Below are positions 1 through 8,896 of a stretch of 34,480 nucleotides of DNA, piece by piece. The notes under the pieces are model-generated. The model was not told the origin of the DNA, searched no databases, and worked only from the letters and a program-made list of their open reading frames with translations. A program made the position numbers and the translations under genes. Origin of the DNA: Pseudoalteromonas fuliginea. GTDB taxonomy: Bacteria > Pseudomonadota > Gammaproteobacteria > Enterobacterales > Alteromonadaceae. The stretch's first letter is position 1; every line of letters starts with the position of its first letter. The stretch lies in contig NZ_JJNZ01000035.1 in NCBI RefSeq assembly GCF_000690055.1, forward strand, positions 1-34,480, in the 5' to 3' direction.

Positions 1-570
1 TTACTTCGCGCTCTTAAAAATTTAAAAATTAGCGAGGTGTAAAACCTCACCTACAACAATTAAGCACCCAACTTGTAGGTGCGAATTTACTTCGCGCATT
101 TAAAAGCTTAAAAATTAGCGAGGTATAAAACCTCACCTACAACAATTAAACACCCAACTTATAGGTGCGAATTTAATTCGCGCATGTAAAAGCTTAAAAA
201 TTAGCGAGGTATAAAACCTCACCTACAACAATTAAGCACCCAACTTATAGGTGCGAATTTACTTCGCGCTCGTAAAAATTAGTGAGGTATAAACCTCACC
301 TACAGCAATCAAACACCCAACTTTATAGGTGCGAATTTAATTCGCGCATGTAAAAGCTTAAAAATTAGCGGGGTATAAAACCTCACCTACAACAATCAAA
401 CACCCAACTTGTAGATGCGAATTTACTTCGCGCTCTTAAAAATTTAAAAATTAGCGAGGTGTAAAACCTCACCTACAACAATTAAGCACCCAACTTGTAG
501 GTGCGAATTTACTTCGCGCTTGTAAAAATTTAAAAATTAGCGAGGTATAAAACCTCACCTACAACAATTA
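1..570. repeat. Tandem REP-pair (BIME-like) array, about 7 units of 86 bp
   Basis: The landmark ttacttcgcg (or ttaattcgcg) recurs at 1, 87, 173, 259, 337, 423 and 509, so the period is 86 bp with one 78-bp unit. Each unit holds two GTAG-headed hairpins facing each other. One, read on the minus strand, has the stem GAGGT/ACCTC; the other, on the plus strand, has the stem GCGAA/TTCGC. A spacer of about 20 bp separates them. The array runs into the 3' end of the BenE-type gene and may act as its transcript end. Units differ by scattered substitutions, so the array is not a fresh assembly duplicate. The left edge is cut by the window. Confidence 0.9.
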
Positions 571-579
571 AGTATTAAC

Positions 580-1737
580 TCAATCCTTTCGGGTAATCAT
601 TACCGTGCACACACCTGCGATAATTCCCCAAAAAGCAGAACCGACCGAGAGCAGCGTTAAATCTGACGCTGTAACTAAAAATGTTACAATGGCAGCTTCA
701 GTATATTGCGAGCCATTCAATGCTTGCTGCAAACTATTAGCAATAGTGCCAAACAGTGCAATACCTGCAAGTGCCAAAATAAGTGCTTGTGGTAAACTTG
801 CAACTAGCCCAACTAACGTTGCTGCACATAACGCCATTATTATATAAAAAACACCACCAGCAATACTTGCCCAATAACGCTTATCTGGATTTTTATCCGC
901 TTCTTCGCTCATGCAAATAGCGGCGGTTATTGCAGCTAAATTTATAGAATATGCCCCAAATGGTGCAGTTATAATATTAATGAAGCCTGTCACATTAAGT
1001 GATGCAGAAATAGGTACTTTATAATTATGTGCTTTGAGGACGGCTATACCGGGCAAATTTTGCGACGTCATAGTGACAATATAAAGTGGTAAACCAATGC
1101 TAATACATGCTTGTAAGTTAAACATGGGAGTGATGTAAGTAAATTGGCTCATTTTCCAATGCAATGCAGTCGTATCAATATTTCCCATACTCCACGCCAG
1201 TAACACACCCACAATAAGTACACTAAGCATTGCAAAGCGGGCAAAAAATCGCTTACCTACAAAGTACATAAGTACCATTAAGCCAATCACTAAAGGCATG
1301 TCGTTCATGAAATTAAACACGTCAATGCCAAACGTAACAAGTACACCAGCAAGCATGGCACATGCTAGTTCACTGGGAATACGGTTCATTATTTTTTCAA
1401 ACCAGCCCGTTATTCCCGACAAAAAAACTAATAACGCCGATAGCATAAATGCACCAATCGCTTCATTCAAGTTATACCCTTGAGCGCTTGAAATAAGTAA
1501 TGCAGCCCCAGTCGTAGACCATGCAATTAATACCGGCACTTTATAATAATACGATAAACCAATGGAACTAAGCCCCATAACCAAACCAAGCATTAAAATC
1601 CAGCTGGCAACTAAATCAGGAGTGCCTCCTAGGGTAATTACGACTTGGTAAATCAACGCAATTGAACTCGAAAAGCCAATAATAACCGCTACGAGTCCTG
1701 CTGTAATTCGATTAAGCAACTGATCAGAAACCGCCAT
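580..1737 (-). CDS. benE: BenE/YdcO family benzoate-type H+ symporter
   Basis: The 385-residue protein is almost wholly hydrophobic, with about 11-12 predicted membrane helices and no signal peptide or soluble domain. Overall pattern and length fit the BenE/YdcO family of inner-membrane secondary transporters (benzoate:H+ symporter is the described activity; the true substrate of YdcO-like members is uncertain). Conserved-looking polar-Gly stretches include SQNLPGIAVL near residue 225 and APFGAYSINLAA near 260, which in this family line the transport core. The start is supported by a strong AGAGGGA ribosome site a few bases upstream on the minus strand. No aromatic-degradation genes lie nearby, so a benzoate role cannot be inferred from context. 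The upstream gene diverges from it across a 376-bp AT-rich gap. Confidence 0.85.
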   Translation of the reverse strand: MAVSDQLLNRITAGLVAVIIGFSSSIALIYQVVITLGGTPDLVASWILMLGLVMGLSSIGLSYYYKVPVLIAWSTTGAALLISSAQGYNLNEAIGAFMLSALLVFLSGITGWFEKIMNRIPSELACAMLAGVLVTFGIDVFNFMNDMPLVIGLMVLMYFVGKRFFARFAMLSVLIVGVLLAWSMGNIDTTALHWKMSQFTYITPMFNLQACISIGLPLYIVTMTSQNLPGIAVLKAHNYKVPISASLNVTGFINIITAPFGAYSINLAAITAAICMSEEADKNPDKRYWASIAGGVFYIIMALCAATLVGLVASLPQALILALAGIALFGTIANSLQQALNGSQYTEAAIVTFLVTASDLTLLSVGSAFWGIIAGVCTVMITRKD

Positions 1738-2113
1738 AAATCCCTCTAATATTTATTTTTATGTACACAACATACGTGGCTAATATTTTCTTTGCAATTA
1801 ACTATTACGCTACAAAAAGTGAAATAAATTCATTTTTATTTTTTACCTAAATTAATGACCAAACCAACATAAAACTATTGTATTAAACAGAATAAAAAAG
1901 TTATCAAAAAAAATCTAAAGCCCGCTAAAACACTGGAGAAACCAGTACATAACCACTCAATATTTGTACCTATAAAAAATAACCATAAGTTTAATAAGGG
2001 ATTTAAAAATAAAGTGCTTAACACTTTTTGATTACATTTATTCGCTTGATCTAATCTAATTTATGCTATAAAACGTAACAAATAGTTAACTTAAAACACC
2101 AAAAGAGAAACAG
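1738..2113. other. AT-rich divergent intergenic region
   Basis: This 376-bp gap separates the divergent BenE-type and chaperone-like genes, so it must hold promoters for both. It is very AT-rich with several A/T runs. A possible sigma70 pair lies at 2031-2060 (TTGATT, then TAATCT about 18 bp later), upstream of the 2114 gene, but the match is weak. No ORF, hairpin terminator or REP element was seen. Confidence 0.4.
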
Positions 2114-2818
2114 ATGAAAAAAGTTGCAGTCTTAATTATTGCCATTCCCTTGTCGGCATTTGCACTTTATGAACTATTTATTCATACCGACCACACTGCA
2201 GAACCAATTGCACCTGTAGCAATTGACTTAGTGCCGGTTAGTACTCTTCGTACACAAAATACACATGCGCCAGCCCCTATTGATATGAGTAAAGATCCTA
2301 TTAATGTCAAAGCGGTTTCAGCCCCAAAACAAAATATGACATTTAATGAATTTGATGCTGTAAACCGCCTCTCAAATAAAGCAAAACAAGTACTTATAAA
2401 TGCAAAAGTGTTACCAACTGACTTACATAATGAAGCTTACATTGAATTTGACTTAGCTTCATTGCAGGCATTAAAAGCGGGCGAAAACTTCGACTTAGCA
2501 ATTCCTCAAACAGCCGAAACGTTCACAGCTGAGATCACTAATGTTATTGAATCAAGCAACGGTGATAAAAGTATATTTGGCCGCGTAGTTGGCGTAGATG
2601 GCGCAATGCACAACACAGTATTAACCGTAGGAAAAGACGCCGTATACGGGCAATTTACGGCACCTTCGGGTAATTACGTATTTGAAAGTAAAGGTAAGTA
2701 TGGCTGGATAGCTGCAAAACGTGATTTATATAAAAATCATATAGAACATGACGTAACGGCACCTAAACCTAAAATTGAAAAAGGTGTAGACATATTTGCA
2801 CCAAAAATAGATGGCTAA
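2114..2818 (+). CDS. Membrane-anchored propeptide-like protein, CpaB-type protease chaperone candidate
   Basis: The 234-residue protein starts with a single hydrophobic helix (residues 3-18) after MKK, followed by a Pro/Ala-rich linker and a periplasmic domain of about 150 residues. The C-terminal half (GRVVGVDGAMHNTVLTVG, then VYGQFTAPSGNYVFESKG) looks like the inhibitory/folding prodomain found at the N-terminus of some secreted metalloproteases, where a Gly-rich strand precedes xVTVGxDAVFGxI. The next gene, 88 bp downstream, is a metalloprotease that lacks any propeptide. This suggests a folding chaperone supplied in trans, as CpaB does for the type II-secreted protease CpaA of Acinetobacter. 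That is inference from arrangement and pattern, not a database match. The ribosome site is AAGAG, 8 bp before the ATG. Confidence 0.6.
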   Translation: MKKVAVLIIAIPLSAFALYELFIHTDHTAEPIAPVAIDLVPVSTLRTQNTHAPAPIDMSKDPINVKAVSAPKQNMTFNEFDAVNRLSNKAKQVLINAKVLPTDLHNEAYIEFDLASLQALKAGENFDLAIPQTAETFTAEITNVIESSNGDKSIFGRVVGVDGAMHNTVLTVGKDAVYGQFTAPSGNYVFESKGKYGWIAAKRDLYKNHIEHDVTAPKPKIEKGVDIFAPKIDG

Positions 2819-2906
2819 TTAACCAAATTAAAAATTTGAGCGCACCCGTTGCGACAATATTTTAAACACCAAAAATCAACCACACTAAGAGTAAGGAAAT
2901 ACAATA

Positions 2907-3650
2907 ATGAAAAAAGTAATCACTACAACCGCTGTTGCAGCAGCACTATGTGTAGCAAGTGTTGCACAAGCAGAGACTATTGATATCGGTATTTTATATA
3001 CAGATCAGTCAGCAGCGGCTACTAGTAATATCAACACTAAAATCAATCAGCTAATTGCCTTTACAAATCAGGTTTATAGCCAAAATGGTGTAGGTATTAC
3101 GCTCCGTTTAGCGGGTACACAAAACCTAGGTGACTATGCCATTACACCATCAGAGCAGTGGCTTGATTCGGTAACCGAAAGCAGCTATGTAGATGGTTTA
3201 CGCAGCGATTGGAAAGCCGATATGATTGCCGTACTAGGTACTGGCGAAAGTGCTGGAAATGGACTTATTTCATGTGGTTTAGCATGGGTTGGACAAGGTA
3301 CTAACGGCAACCTATACAACTCAATGAGCGACCGCATGTATTCAATTACAGCTATTGATTGTGGTGCAACTACGTTTGTACATGAACTTGGTCATAACCA
3401 AGGCTTAGCACATTCACGTAAACAGGGTGATACTTCTGGTGGTGTATACACTGACGGTATGGGTCACGGTGTACAAAATGAGTTTGCAAGTATTATGGCC
3501 TATCCACATGTATATGGAAGTGCAACACAGTACGACTACTTCTCTAATCCTAATTGGAGTGTAAATAACATACCATTTGGTGTAACTAACCAGTCGTATG
3601 CTATTCGCACTGTAACAGCAACTAAAACAAGCATTGCCAATTTTAAATAA
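2907..3650 (+). CDS. Secreted zinc metalloprotease (reprolysin-like, HExxHxxGxxH)
   Basis: The 247-residue protein has a clear Sec signal peptide (MKK, hydrophobic core, cleavage near AQA-ET at residue 22). The zinc site is HELGHNQGLAH at 159-169, with H159, H163 and H169 as ligands and E160 as catalytic base; the Met-turn is SIMAYP with M197. This is the metzincin arrangement of M12/M72-like peptidases. Two cysteines at 123 and 152 could form a disulfide. It has no prodomain between the signal peptide and the catalytic domain, which is unusual for metzincins and fits the preceding gene acting as a separate pro-chaperone. A good ribosome site (AGTAAGGA) precedes the ATG. Likely substrate: extracellular protein; no C-terminal sorting domain is present. 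Confidence 0.85.
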   Translation: MKKVITTTAVAAALCVASVAQAETIDIGILYTDQSAAATSNINTKINQLIAFTNQVYSQNGVGITLRLAGTQNLGDYAITPSEQWLDSVTESSYVDGLRSDWKADMIAVLGTGESAGNGLISCGLAWVGQGTNGNLYNSMSDRMYSITAIDCGATTFVHELGHNQGLAHSRKQGDTSGGVYTDGMGHGVQNEFASIMAYPHVYGSATQYDYFSNPNWSVNNIPFGVTNQSYAIRTVTATKTSIANFK

Positions 3651-3655
3651 ATGCT

Positions 3656-3690
3656 TATAAAAGTGGGCTATCCATTACCCACTTTTAAAA
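3656..3690 (+). terminator. Hairpin after protease gene
   Basis: A 9-bp perfect stem AAAAGTGGG/CCCACTTTT with a 10-nt loop lies directly after the protease stop. The T run is short (4), so it may be a weak or RNA-stabilising hairpin that works with the stronger one at 3715. Confidence 0.5.
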
Positions 3691-3714
3691 AATAAACATT
3701 ATAACCTTCCCCCA

Positions 3715-3736
3715 AGAGCGCTTAGCGCTCTTTTTT
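3715..3736 (+). terminator. Intrinsic terminator
   Basis: A 7-bp stem AGAGCGC/GCGCTCT with a TTA loop is followed by six T. It is a canonical rho-independent terminator on the plus strand and ends the protease transcript just before the convergent phosphodiesterase gene. Confidence 0.75.
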
Positions 3737-3744
3737 GGTAAAGC

Positions 3745-4968
3745 TTAATGTACAACCATTTTTTGCTTTATAGCGGGCATTAACGTTTTACCGTCACCAT
3801 CAACTTTGCTTAATAATTTAAGACCCATTACTTTTGCAAGCACAGGATAAATATCAAGATTACTTACTTTATCTAAGCTAATTCCTTCTTTAAAAGCAGG
3901 GCCACTAGCTATAAACGTAGCAGCCATGTCATCGGTATAGGCATAGCCATGCGTACCTAAATACATCGGCTTTTTAGTATTAGTAAACACCGCAGGTGCT
4001 GTGGTTTGTACAACGATATCGCCCACACGCGTACCTTTATTATAATGATAGCCTGCTAATTGTTCATCAGTTAAAACGGTATAACGTCCTTTAGCCGCTT
4101 TTTCTAAACGCGCTTTATAGCCTGCTATATCAGCATTTTCAGCATTCGGTTGTGTATAAATAAGTAAACGAGGGCCTGTATTTTTAACTAAAAAGTTTTC
4201 ATCTTGAGGCAATGTTGTTACATCAATACTTTTATCTGGGTTTACGCTCGTCATACCGTGATCCGATACAATTACTAGGTTTACGTCTTGCTCTAATTTG
4301 CGTAAGCGAGTTTGTAATTGCCCCATCAACTCATCAAGCTGTTTAACTGCATCTCGAGTTTGTGGTGCGTCTGGCCCAAATTCATGACCCATGCTATCAA
4401 CCAACGAAAAGTAACTTGCAATAAAACGCGGGCGCTGTGCTTTTGGTAAACTTAACCACTGAATAATTTGATCTACACGGCTTTGGTAATCGCTATATTT
4501 AGAATAATGGTAAAAGTAATCGGGGGTCATGCCGTTAAATAACGCATCCGACTCAGGCCAAAAGTACGTTGCTGATTTAAGCCCCTGCATTTTTGCTAAA
4601 TTCCAAAGAGGAATACCTTTTACCCAAGTGCTATCGCCAAGTGCTTTACCCATACTGTAACACTCATTTCTGCGGGCTTTATCGCAAAAGTTATTATCAA
4701 CAATACCGTGATTGACAGGAAGTAAGCCCGTAATAATAGAAATATGATTAGGAAACGTTTTAGTAGGATAAACAGGTATTAACTTTTGCGCGCGAACGCC
4801 GCGATCGGCCATTGCCTTTAAATTTGGCGCACCGTGCTTTTCAATGTAATCCCAACGCAGACCATCAATTGATACAAGCACCACCGTTTGTTCTTTTGCT
4901 GCAAGTGCAACATTACTCATTCCTGTTAATAGGCAAATTGATATTACCTTTAAGATCCACTGCTTCAT
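3745..4968 (-). CDS. Secreted ectonucleotide pyrophosphatase/phosphodiesterase (alkaline phosphatase superfamily)
   Basis: Read from the ATG at 4968 the protein has 407 residues with a signal peptide cleaved near ALA-AK (residue 23). An upstream in-frame ATG at 5052 would add 28 residues in front of the signal peptide and is unlikely. Metal and catalytic residues of the NPP family are visible: SIDGLRWDY (D35), the nucleophile Thr in PTKTFPNH (T71), the D and H of VDSMGHEFGP, SDHGM, and GTHGY near the C-terminus. The family hydrolyses nucleotide pyrophosphate or phosphodiester bonds in the periplasm or outside the cell, and probably serves phosphate or nucleotide scavenging here. It is convergent with the protease and divergent from dgt. 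Confidence 0.85.
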   Translation of the reverse strand: MKQWILKVISICLLTGMSNVALAAKEQTVVLVSIDGLRWDYIEKHGAPNLKAMADRGVRAQKLIPVYPTKTFPNHISIITGLLPVNHGIVDNNFCDKARRNECYSMGKALGDSTWVKGIPLWNLAKMQGLKSATYFWPESDALFNGMTPDYFYHYSKYSDYQSRVDQIIQWLSLPKAQRPRFIASYFSLVDSMGHEFGPDAPQTRDAVKQLDELMGQLQTRLRKLEQDVNLVIVSDHGMTSVNPDKSIDVTTLPQDENFLVKNTGPRLLIYTQPNAENADIAGYKARLEKAAKGRYTVLTDEQLAGYHYNKGTRVGDIVVQTTAPAVFTNTKKPMYLGTHGYAYTDDMAATFIASGPAFKEGISLDKVSNLDIYPVLAKVMGLKLLSKVDGDGKTLMPAIKQKMVVH

Positions 4969-5159
4969 TATAAATACCCGCCTAGTTAAAAGTGCGCTAA
5001 ATACTGAAAATAATGATTTGATAATACAATTGACTGCCAGCAAATGATACAAGCGCCTGTACCTAACTCATCTAGGTGTATATATTAACGTAAGTATATT
5101 AAAAAAGAATGACACCGCGCACTCACTTTGCCAGTCATCAACAATCAAAAAGGACAACG

Positions 5160-6626
5160 ATGACTATTGATTTTAGTAAAAAAATAACCCCTGCGCGCAT
5201 GTATCGCACAACATCTAACTTGCAAATGGCGCTTGAAAGCGACCGAGGTCGTATAATAAACAGTGCCGCTATTCGTCGTTTGCAACAAAAAACACAAGTA
5301 TTTCCACTTGAGCGTAATGCAGCCGTTCGTTCGCGCCTTACTCATTCGCTTGAAGTACAACAAGTTGGTCGTTTTATAGTGCAGCGTATTTTTGCTAATT
5401 TAAGCTACCAACAACAAAAAGACTACGGCCTAACAGGAGTAGAACGCCCACTAGAAAGCCTAGTAGAAATGGCCTGCCTCATGCACGACATAGGCAATCC
5501 GCCATTTGGACATTTTGGCGAAGCAGCTATAAATCATTGGTTTAATAATAATTTGCTAAGCGTTACACCCGAACGTTGTAAAGAGCCAAATACAGGCATT
5601 GGCGTTGTTTTTAAACACCTTGCACTGGATATTTGTAACTTTGAAGGTAATGCGCAAGGCATACGTATTATTCACTCTTTGCAAACACTCAATCTAACCT
5701 ACAGTCAAAGTGCGGGGATTTTAAAGTACACCCGCCCAGCAGGCCTTGATACAAAAGACATACCACAAAATAAAAACTACTTAATGAAAAAAGTTGGGTA
5801 TTACTACAGCGAAAAAAGCTTCGTAGAAACACTACAAAAGGAATTAACCATAGAGCCTTATTGCCGTCATCCTGCCAGTTATATAATGGAAGCTGCTGAT
5901 GATATTTCATATTGTCTTGCCGACATTGAAGACGCTGTAGAAAAAGATATTATAAGCACTGAGCTATTATGCATTCAGCTTAAAAGTCACTATAAAAAAG
6001 CACTTATAAATCTCACCATTGACGATTCTGAACACCTAGATTTTGTAGATAAAGCCGTAGACTACGCACTCGAACGCGCCAAAGCACAACCATATAACTT
6101 TAACAGTGAATTTTTTATATACTTGCGCGTTTCACTCCTGCACCCGCTGGTGAGTCATGCGGCAAAACGCTTTATCGAAAACATAGAGCCGATTTATCAT
6201 GGCGACTTTAATCATGCCCTTTTAGAGGACAGAAGTCACCTGCATGCTGTTACCAAAGCATTAAAAAATGTAGCGCTTAAATATGTGTTTTCAAACAAAG
6301 AAGTCGAAAAGCTCGAACTGCAAGGCTATAGAATCATTAACGGCCTACTTGATTGCTATAAACCATTACTATTATTAAATAGCGACGATTTTAAACGTGC
6401 GCTCAATGGCGATTCACGATTGTTAATCGAGTCAAGATTAGTTAAAAAGCTATCTAAAAAGCACTTAAACAGCTACTCACATGCCATTAACGCCATGCAA
6501 GAAGAACCTGATCACTTTGCCGCATACGAGTTTTATTACCGTTGTAGATTGATTCAAGATTACATAAGCGGCATGACCGACCAATTTGCCTACGACGAGT
6601 ATCGTAGCTTAATGGTAATAGACTAA
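5160..6626 (+). CDS. dgt: Deoxyguanosinetriphosphate triphosphohydrolase (dGTPase)
   Basis: The 488-residue protein matches the E. coli Dgt pattern closely, including ESDRGRIINS and QQKTQVFPLERNAAVR near residues 26-57. HD-domain metal ligands are H62 (RLTHSLEVQ), H109-D110 (LMHDIGNPPFGHFGEA) and a later Asp in EAADDISYCLAD. It converts dGTP to deoxyguanosine and triphosphate in the cytoplasm. The start at 5160 is chosen because AAGGA sits 6 bases upstream and because the family begins with IDFxKKI; an in-frame ATG at 5109 would add 17 non-conserved residues. Its length is a little below the roughly 505 residues of the enterobacterial enzyme. Dgt also limits some phages by dNTP depletion, but here it sits in core-like DNA. 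Confidence 0.95.
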   Translation: MTIDFSKKITPARMYRTTSNLQMALESDRGRIINSAAIRRLQQKTQVFPLERNAAVRSRLTHSLEVQQVGRFIVQRIFANLSYQQQKDYGLTGVERPLESLVEMACLMHDIGNPPFGHFGEAAINHWFNNNLLSVTPERCKEPNTGIGVVFKHLALDICNFEGNAQGIRIIHSLQTLNLTYSQSAGILKYTRPAGLDTKDIPQNKNYLMKKVGYYYSEKSFVETLQKELTIEPYCRHPASYIMEAADDISYCLADIEDAVEKDIISTELLCIQLKSHYKKALINLTIDDSEHLDFVDKAVDYALERAKAQPYNFNSEFFIYLRVSLLHPLVSHAAKRFIENIEPIYHGDFNHALLEDRSHLHAVTKALKNVALKYVFSNKEVEKLELQGYRIINGLLDCYKPLLLLNSDDFKRALNGDSRLLIESRLVKKLSKKHLNSYSHAINAMQEEPDHFAAYEFYYRCRLIQDYISGMTDQFAYDEYRSLMVID

Positions 6627-6640
6627 TAACGCGGTAAGTT

Positions 6641-6805
6641 CTAGGCTCTGTCGCCTTTCAGGATTAAAATTTGTTCAATTTAGGGGCAGCGCATGTTTGG
6701 CATTTATGCTGTGTTATTGCCTATTTATGGGGAGCAACCACACTGCATAGACTCTGCCTTGCCTAAATACCAGACATACAACCTCGAAAGATAAGCAGGC
6801 CCTAG
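6641..6805 (+). mobile_element. MITE-like element, short copy
   Basis: This non-coding 165-bp segment has imperfect terminal inverted repeats: ctaggctctgtcgcctttc on the left, and ctagggcctgcttatcttt read inward from the right end. TA dinucleotides lie at both tips. Its central part (about 6684-6778: atgctgtgttattgcc, tatttatgggg, gactctgccttgcct) matches the reverse complement of 12574-12690. It carries no transposase and would have moved in trans, with TA-flanked ends like IS630/mariner-type elements. The family assignment is inference. Confidence 0.65.
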
Positions 6806-6864
6806 ATAAATTTTAGTTTTGCGCTTAAAATCGAACTATTAATGTTTAAGCGCTATTTACCTTT

Positions 6865-8373
6865 ATGATCACTTTACTAACACGCCTTACCTTTTGTTTT
6901 GCCCTATTTTATAGCGTTAACAGCGCAGCATATAACGAAGCCATGTGCATACTTATAAAACAAGAAATACAGCAAAATAGTGGCGATAAAACAAGTCGAA
7001 AATACAGAAACGCAATACGCGACTACAACAATAACTGTAACAAACCCAAACAAGCCCAAACATACCCAAAGCCGCCAATAGAAACAGCTCCGGTTATAAC
7101 ACCAGTGCAATCTCAAGTTGTGGAGCCAACACTTAACACGCCACAAAATCCAGCAACACTACAAATGCCACTGCCCGTTAGTATTGAAAATGAGCAACAA
7201 CAAAACACGATTGAACAGCCAAATATTAATAATGAAGTAATAATAAATGCAGAGCCTCAAGCCAAATCAGTTATTGATCAACAAAGTACACAGCCACTAA
7301 AAAGCAGTGTACCTGTAAAGGTTAAAACACCAGCAAATATAACTGCTCCCGTAGCAAAACCAGCACCGGTTATTGTACCTGTACCAATAGATCAAAGTTC
7401 GCTGCTTTTACCTAGCTTATTATTTGTAATAGTAATACTTATTGCTGTGATGGTATTAATACGTTTACGTCGCACTAAACAAAGTAAAGCCGAAATTATT
7501 GCGCCTGTGGTAACTGAAACACAGGTACTTAAATCACAAAAAATAGCCCCACCATTAAACGTAACTACGAAAGATGCGCCAACCAAGCAAACGCCAATCA
7601 ATGCGCCTGAAATAATAGATGAAAATAAAACAATAAAGAGCAACCAGCCACAATTAAAAGCCAATAAAACACAAAAAATAAACACCGACCACAACAATAT
7701 TGACGAAGTCTTGCCTACAACATTAGCGCAAACAAACGAAGCAACGTTTACTGAAATAAAACCAAAATCAGAACCAAACTACACCGAATTTGCAGCAGCC
7801 GCTAAAACCACTGAAGCGCAAGTTAACAAAGCCAATCGCTTCACTGAGCCACAAGTACAAGAACTTGACCCCCATGCTCAGCCGATAAAAAAACAACCTA
7901 AACAAACAACACAATCTTCTGCAACCGTGCACAGTAATACACTCATAAATAATGAGATAAAACCGGTTATCGCAAGCCCAGAACCGTTAAAACCTAGCGA
8001 AACTACTGACGATTTACATACACCTAAAAAAGTAGCGACCCCAGAGTTTACCAACTTTAGTTCCGCGCACAATTTTAAAGAACCAGAAATACGCACCTTC
8101 GATCCAAATGCTCCGCTACCAGGCGAAAAAGTAATGCCAAAAGCAGCACCAAGGCCTATAAACGCAGAGCATGAAACAACAAAGAGTGCAGCTGAAAAAA
8201 AAGAAACAGTAAACAAAGCAAGCAGCAATCCATTTGCAAACTTATCGCTTGATGAAAGCTGGGATCCAAATTCGGCAGAAAAGCCAACTATAGAAGAAAA
8301 AAAACGCGCACCTAAATCACAAGCACTCATTGACGCAGAAGAACGCGCTAAAAAAATGCAAACTAAAGAATGA
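6865..8373 (+). CDS. Membrane-anchored Pro/Lys/Thr-rich hypothetical protein
   Basis: This 502-residue protein is not recognised. It has a signal-like N-terminus (hydrophobic residues 1-20, ending NSAAYNEA), a short Cys-containing segment (CILIKQEI), a Pro/Gln-rich stretch to about 175, one strong membrane helix at about 178-197 followed by RLRRTK, and a long charged, low-complexity cytoplasmic tail. The tail has two imperfect repeats, near 306-340 and 396-425, sharing the pattern F(T/K)EPxxxxxDPxAxP, with a related WDPNSAEKP near 465. The topology recalls FimV/TonB-like scaffold proteins in which tail motifs recruit partners, but there is no LysM or TPR to support a name. No ribosome site is obvious. 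A strong bias to AAA/ACA codons fits the low-complexity tail. Confidence 0.6.
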   Translation: MITLLTRLTFCFALFYSVNSAAYNEAMCILIKQEIQQNSGDKTSRKYRNAIRDYNNNCNKPKQAQTYPKPPIETAPVITPVQSQVVEPTLNTPQNPATLQMPLPVSIENEQQQNTIEQPNINNEVIINAEPQAKSVIDQQSTQPLKSSVPVKVKTPANITAPVAKPAPVIVPVPIDQSSLLLPSLLFVIVILIAVMVLIRLRRTKQSKAEIIAPVVTETQVLKSQKIAPPLNVTTKDAPTKQTPINAPEIIDENKTIKSNQPQLKANKTQKINTDHNNIDEVLPTTLAQTNEATFTEIKPKSEPNYTEFAAAAKTTEAQVNKANRFTEPQVQELDPHAQPIKKQPKQTTQSSATVHSNTLINNEIKPVIASPEPLKPSETTDDLHTPKKVATPEFTNFSSAHNFKEPEIRTFDPNAPLPGEKVMPKAAPRPINAEHETTKSAAEKKETVNKASSNPFANLSLDESWDPNSAEKPTIEEKKRAPKSQALIDAEERAKKMQTKE

Positions 8374-8387
8374 TCTGCCTGCGATAA

Positions 8388-8822
8388 AAACGTAAGTGCG
8401 ATTTTACATCGCGCTTTGGCTTATATAACCTTAACGCTCACCTAACTCCTGTAGACGCAAAGCTTGCTTGCGTGAAAAGCGCAGCTTTTAATTTGTAGAT
8501 GGGTTTATTCGCTACAACCTTGTGCATGCCTAAACACCATGCTAGGTATAAAACCTCACCTACAACAATACAAACACCGCGCTCAACAAAGCGTAGGTGC
8601 GATTTTACATCGCGCTTTGGTTTTTAAACAAAGCTCACTCAAACACCTGTAGACGCGAAGCTTGCTTGCGTGAAAAGCGCAGCTTTTAATTTGTAGATGG
8701 GTTAATTCGCCACAACCTTGTACACGCCTAAACACCATGCGAGGTATAAAACCTCACCTACATTAATTTAAACACCACTCTCAACAAAACCGTAGGTGCG
8801 ATTTTACATCGCGCTTTTGGTT
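8388..8822. repeat. REP cluster (two composite units)
   Basis: Two near-identical composites of about 195 bp (about 8435-8630 and 8630-8822) combine a GTAGACGC-type hairpin, the linker ctttt-aatttgtagatgggtt, an inverted GTAGGTGAGG-type hairpin and a plus-strand GTAGGTGCGAT hairpin. A lone degenerate GTAAGTGCGAT copy sits at 8391. The cluster lies between the 3' ends of the convergent genes at 6865 and 8897, a usual place for REP/BIME sequences. No ORF is supported. Confidence 0.85.
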
Positions 8823-8896
8823 TTAGTTTCAAATTACTGCGAATGACGCATAAATAACCCTAATCCGCTCATTAACCTCATCAATATACAGACAGG

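Noticed and set aside
7392..8330. Antisense ORFs opposite the Pro/Lys-rich gene
   Set aside because: Low-complexity sequence gives long open frames on the opposite strand; they have no start signals and the plus-strand protein has coherent topology.
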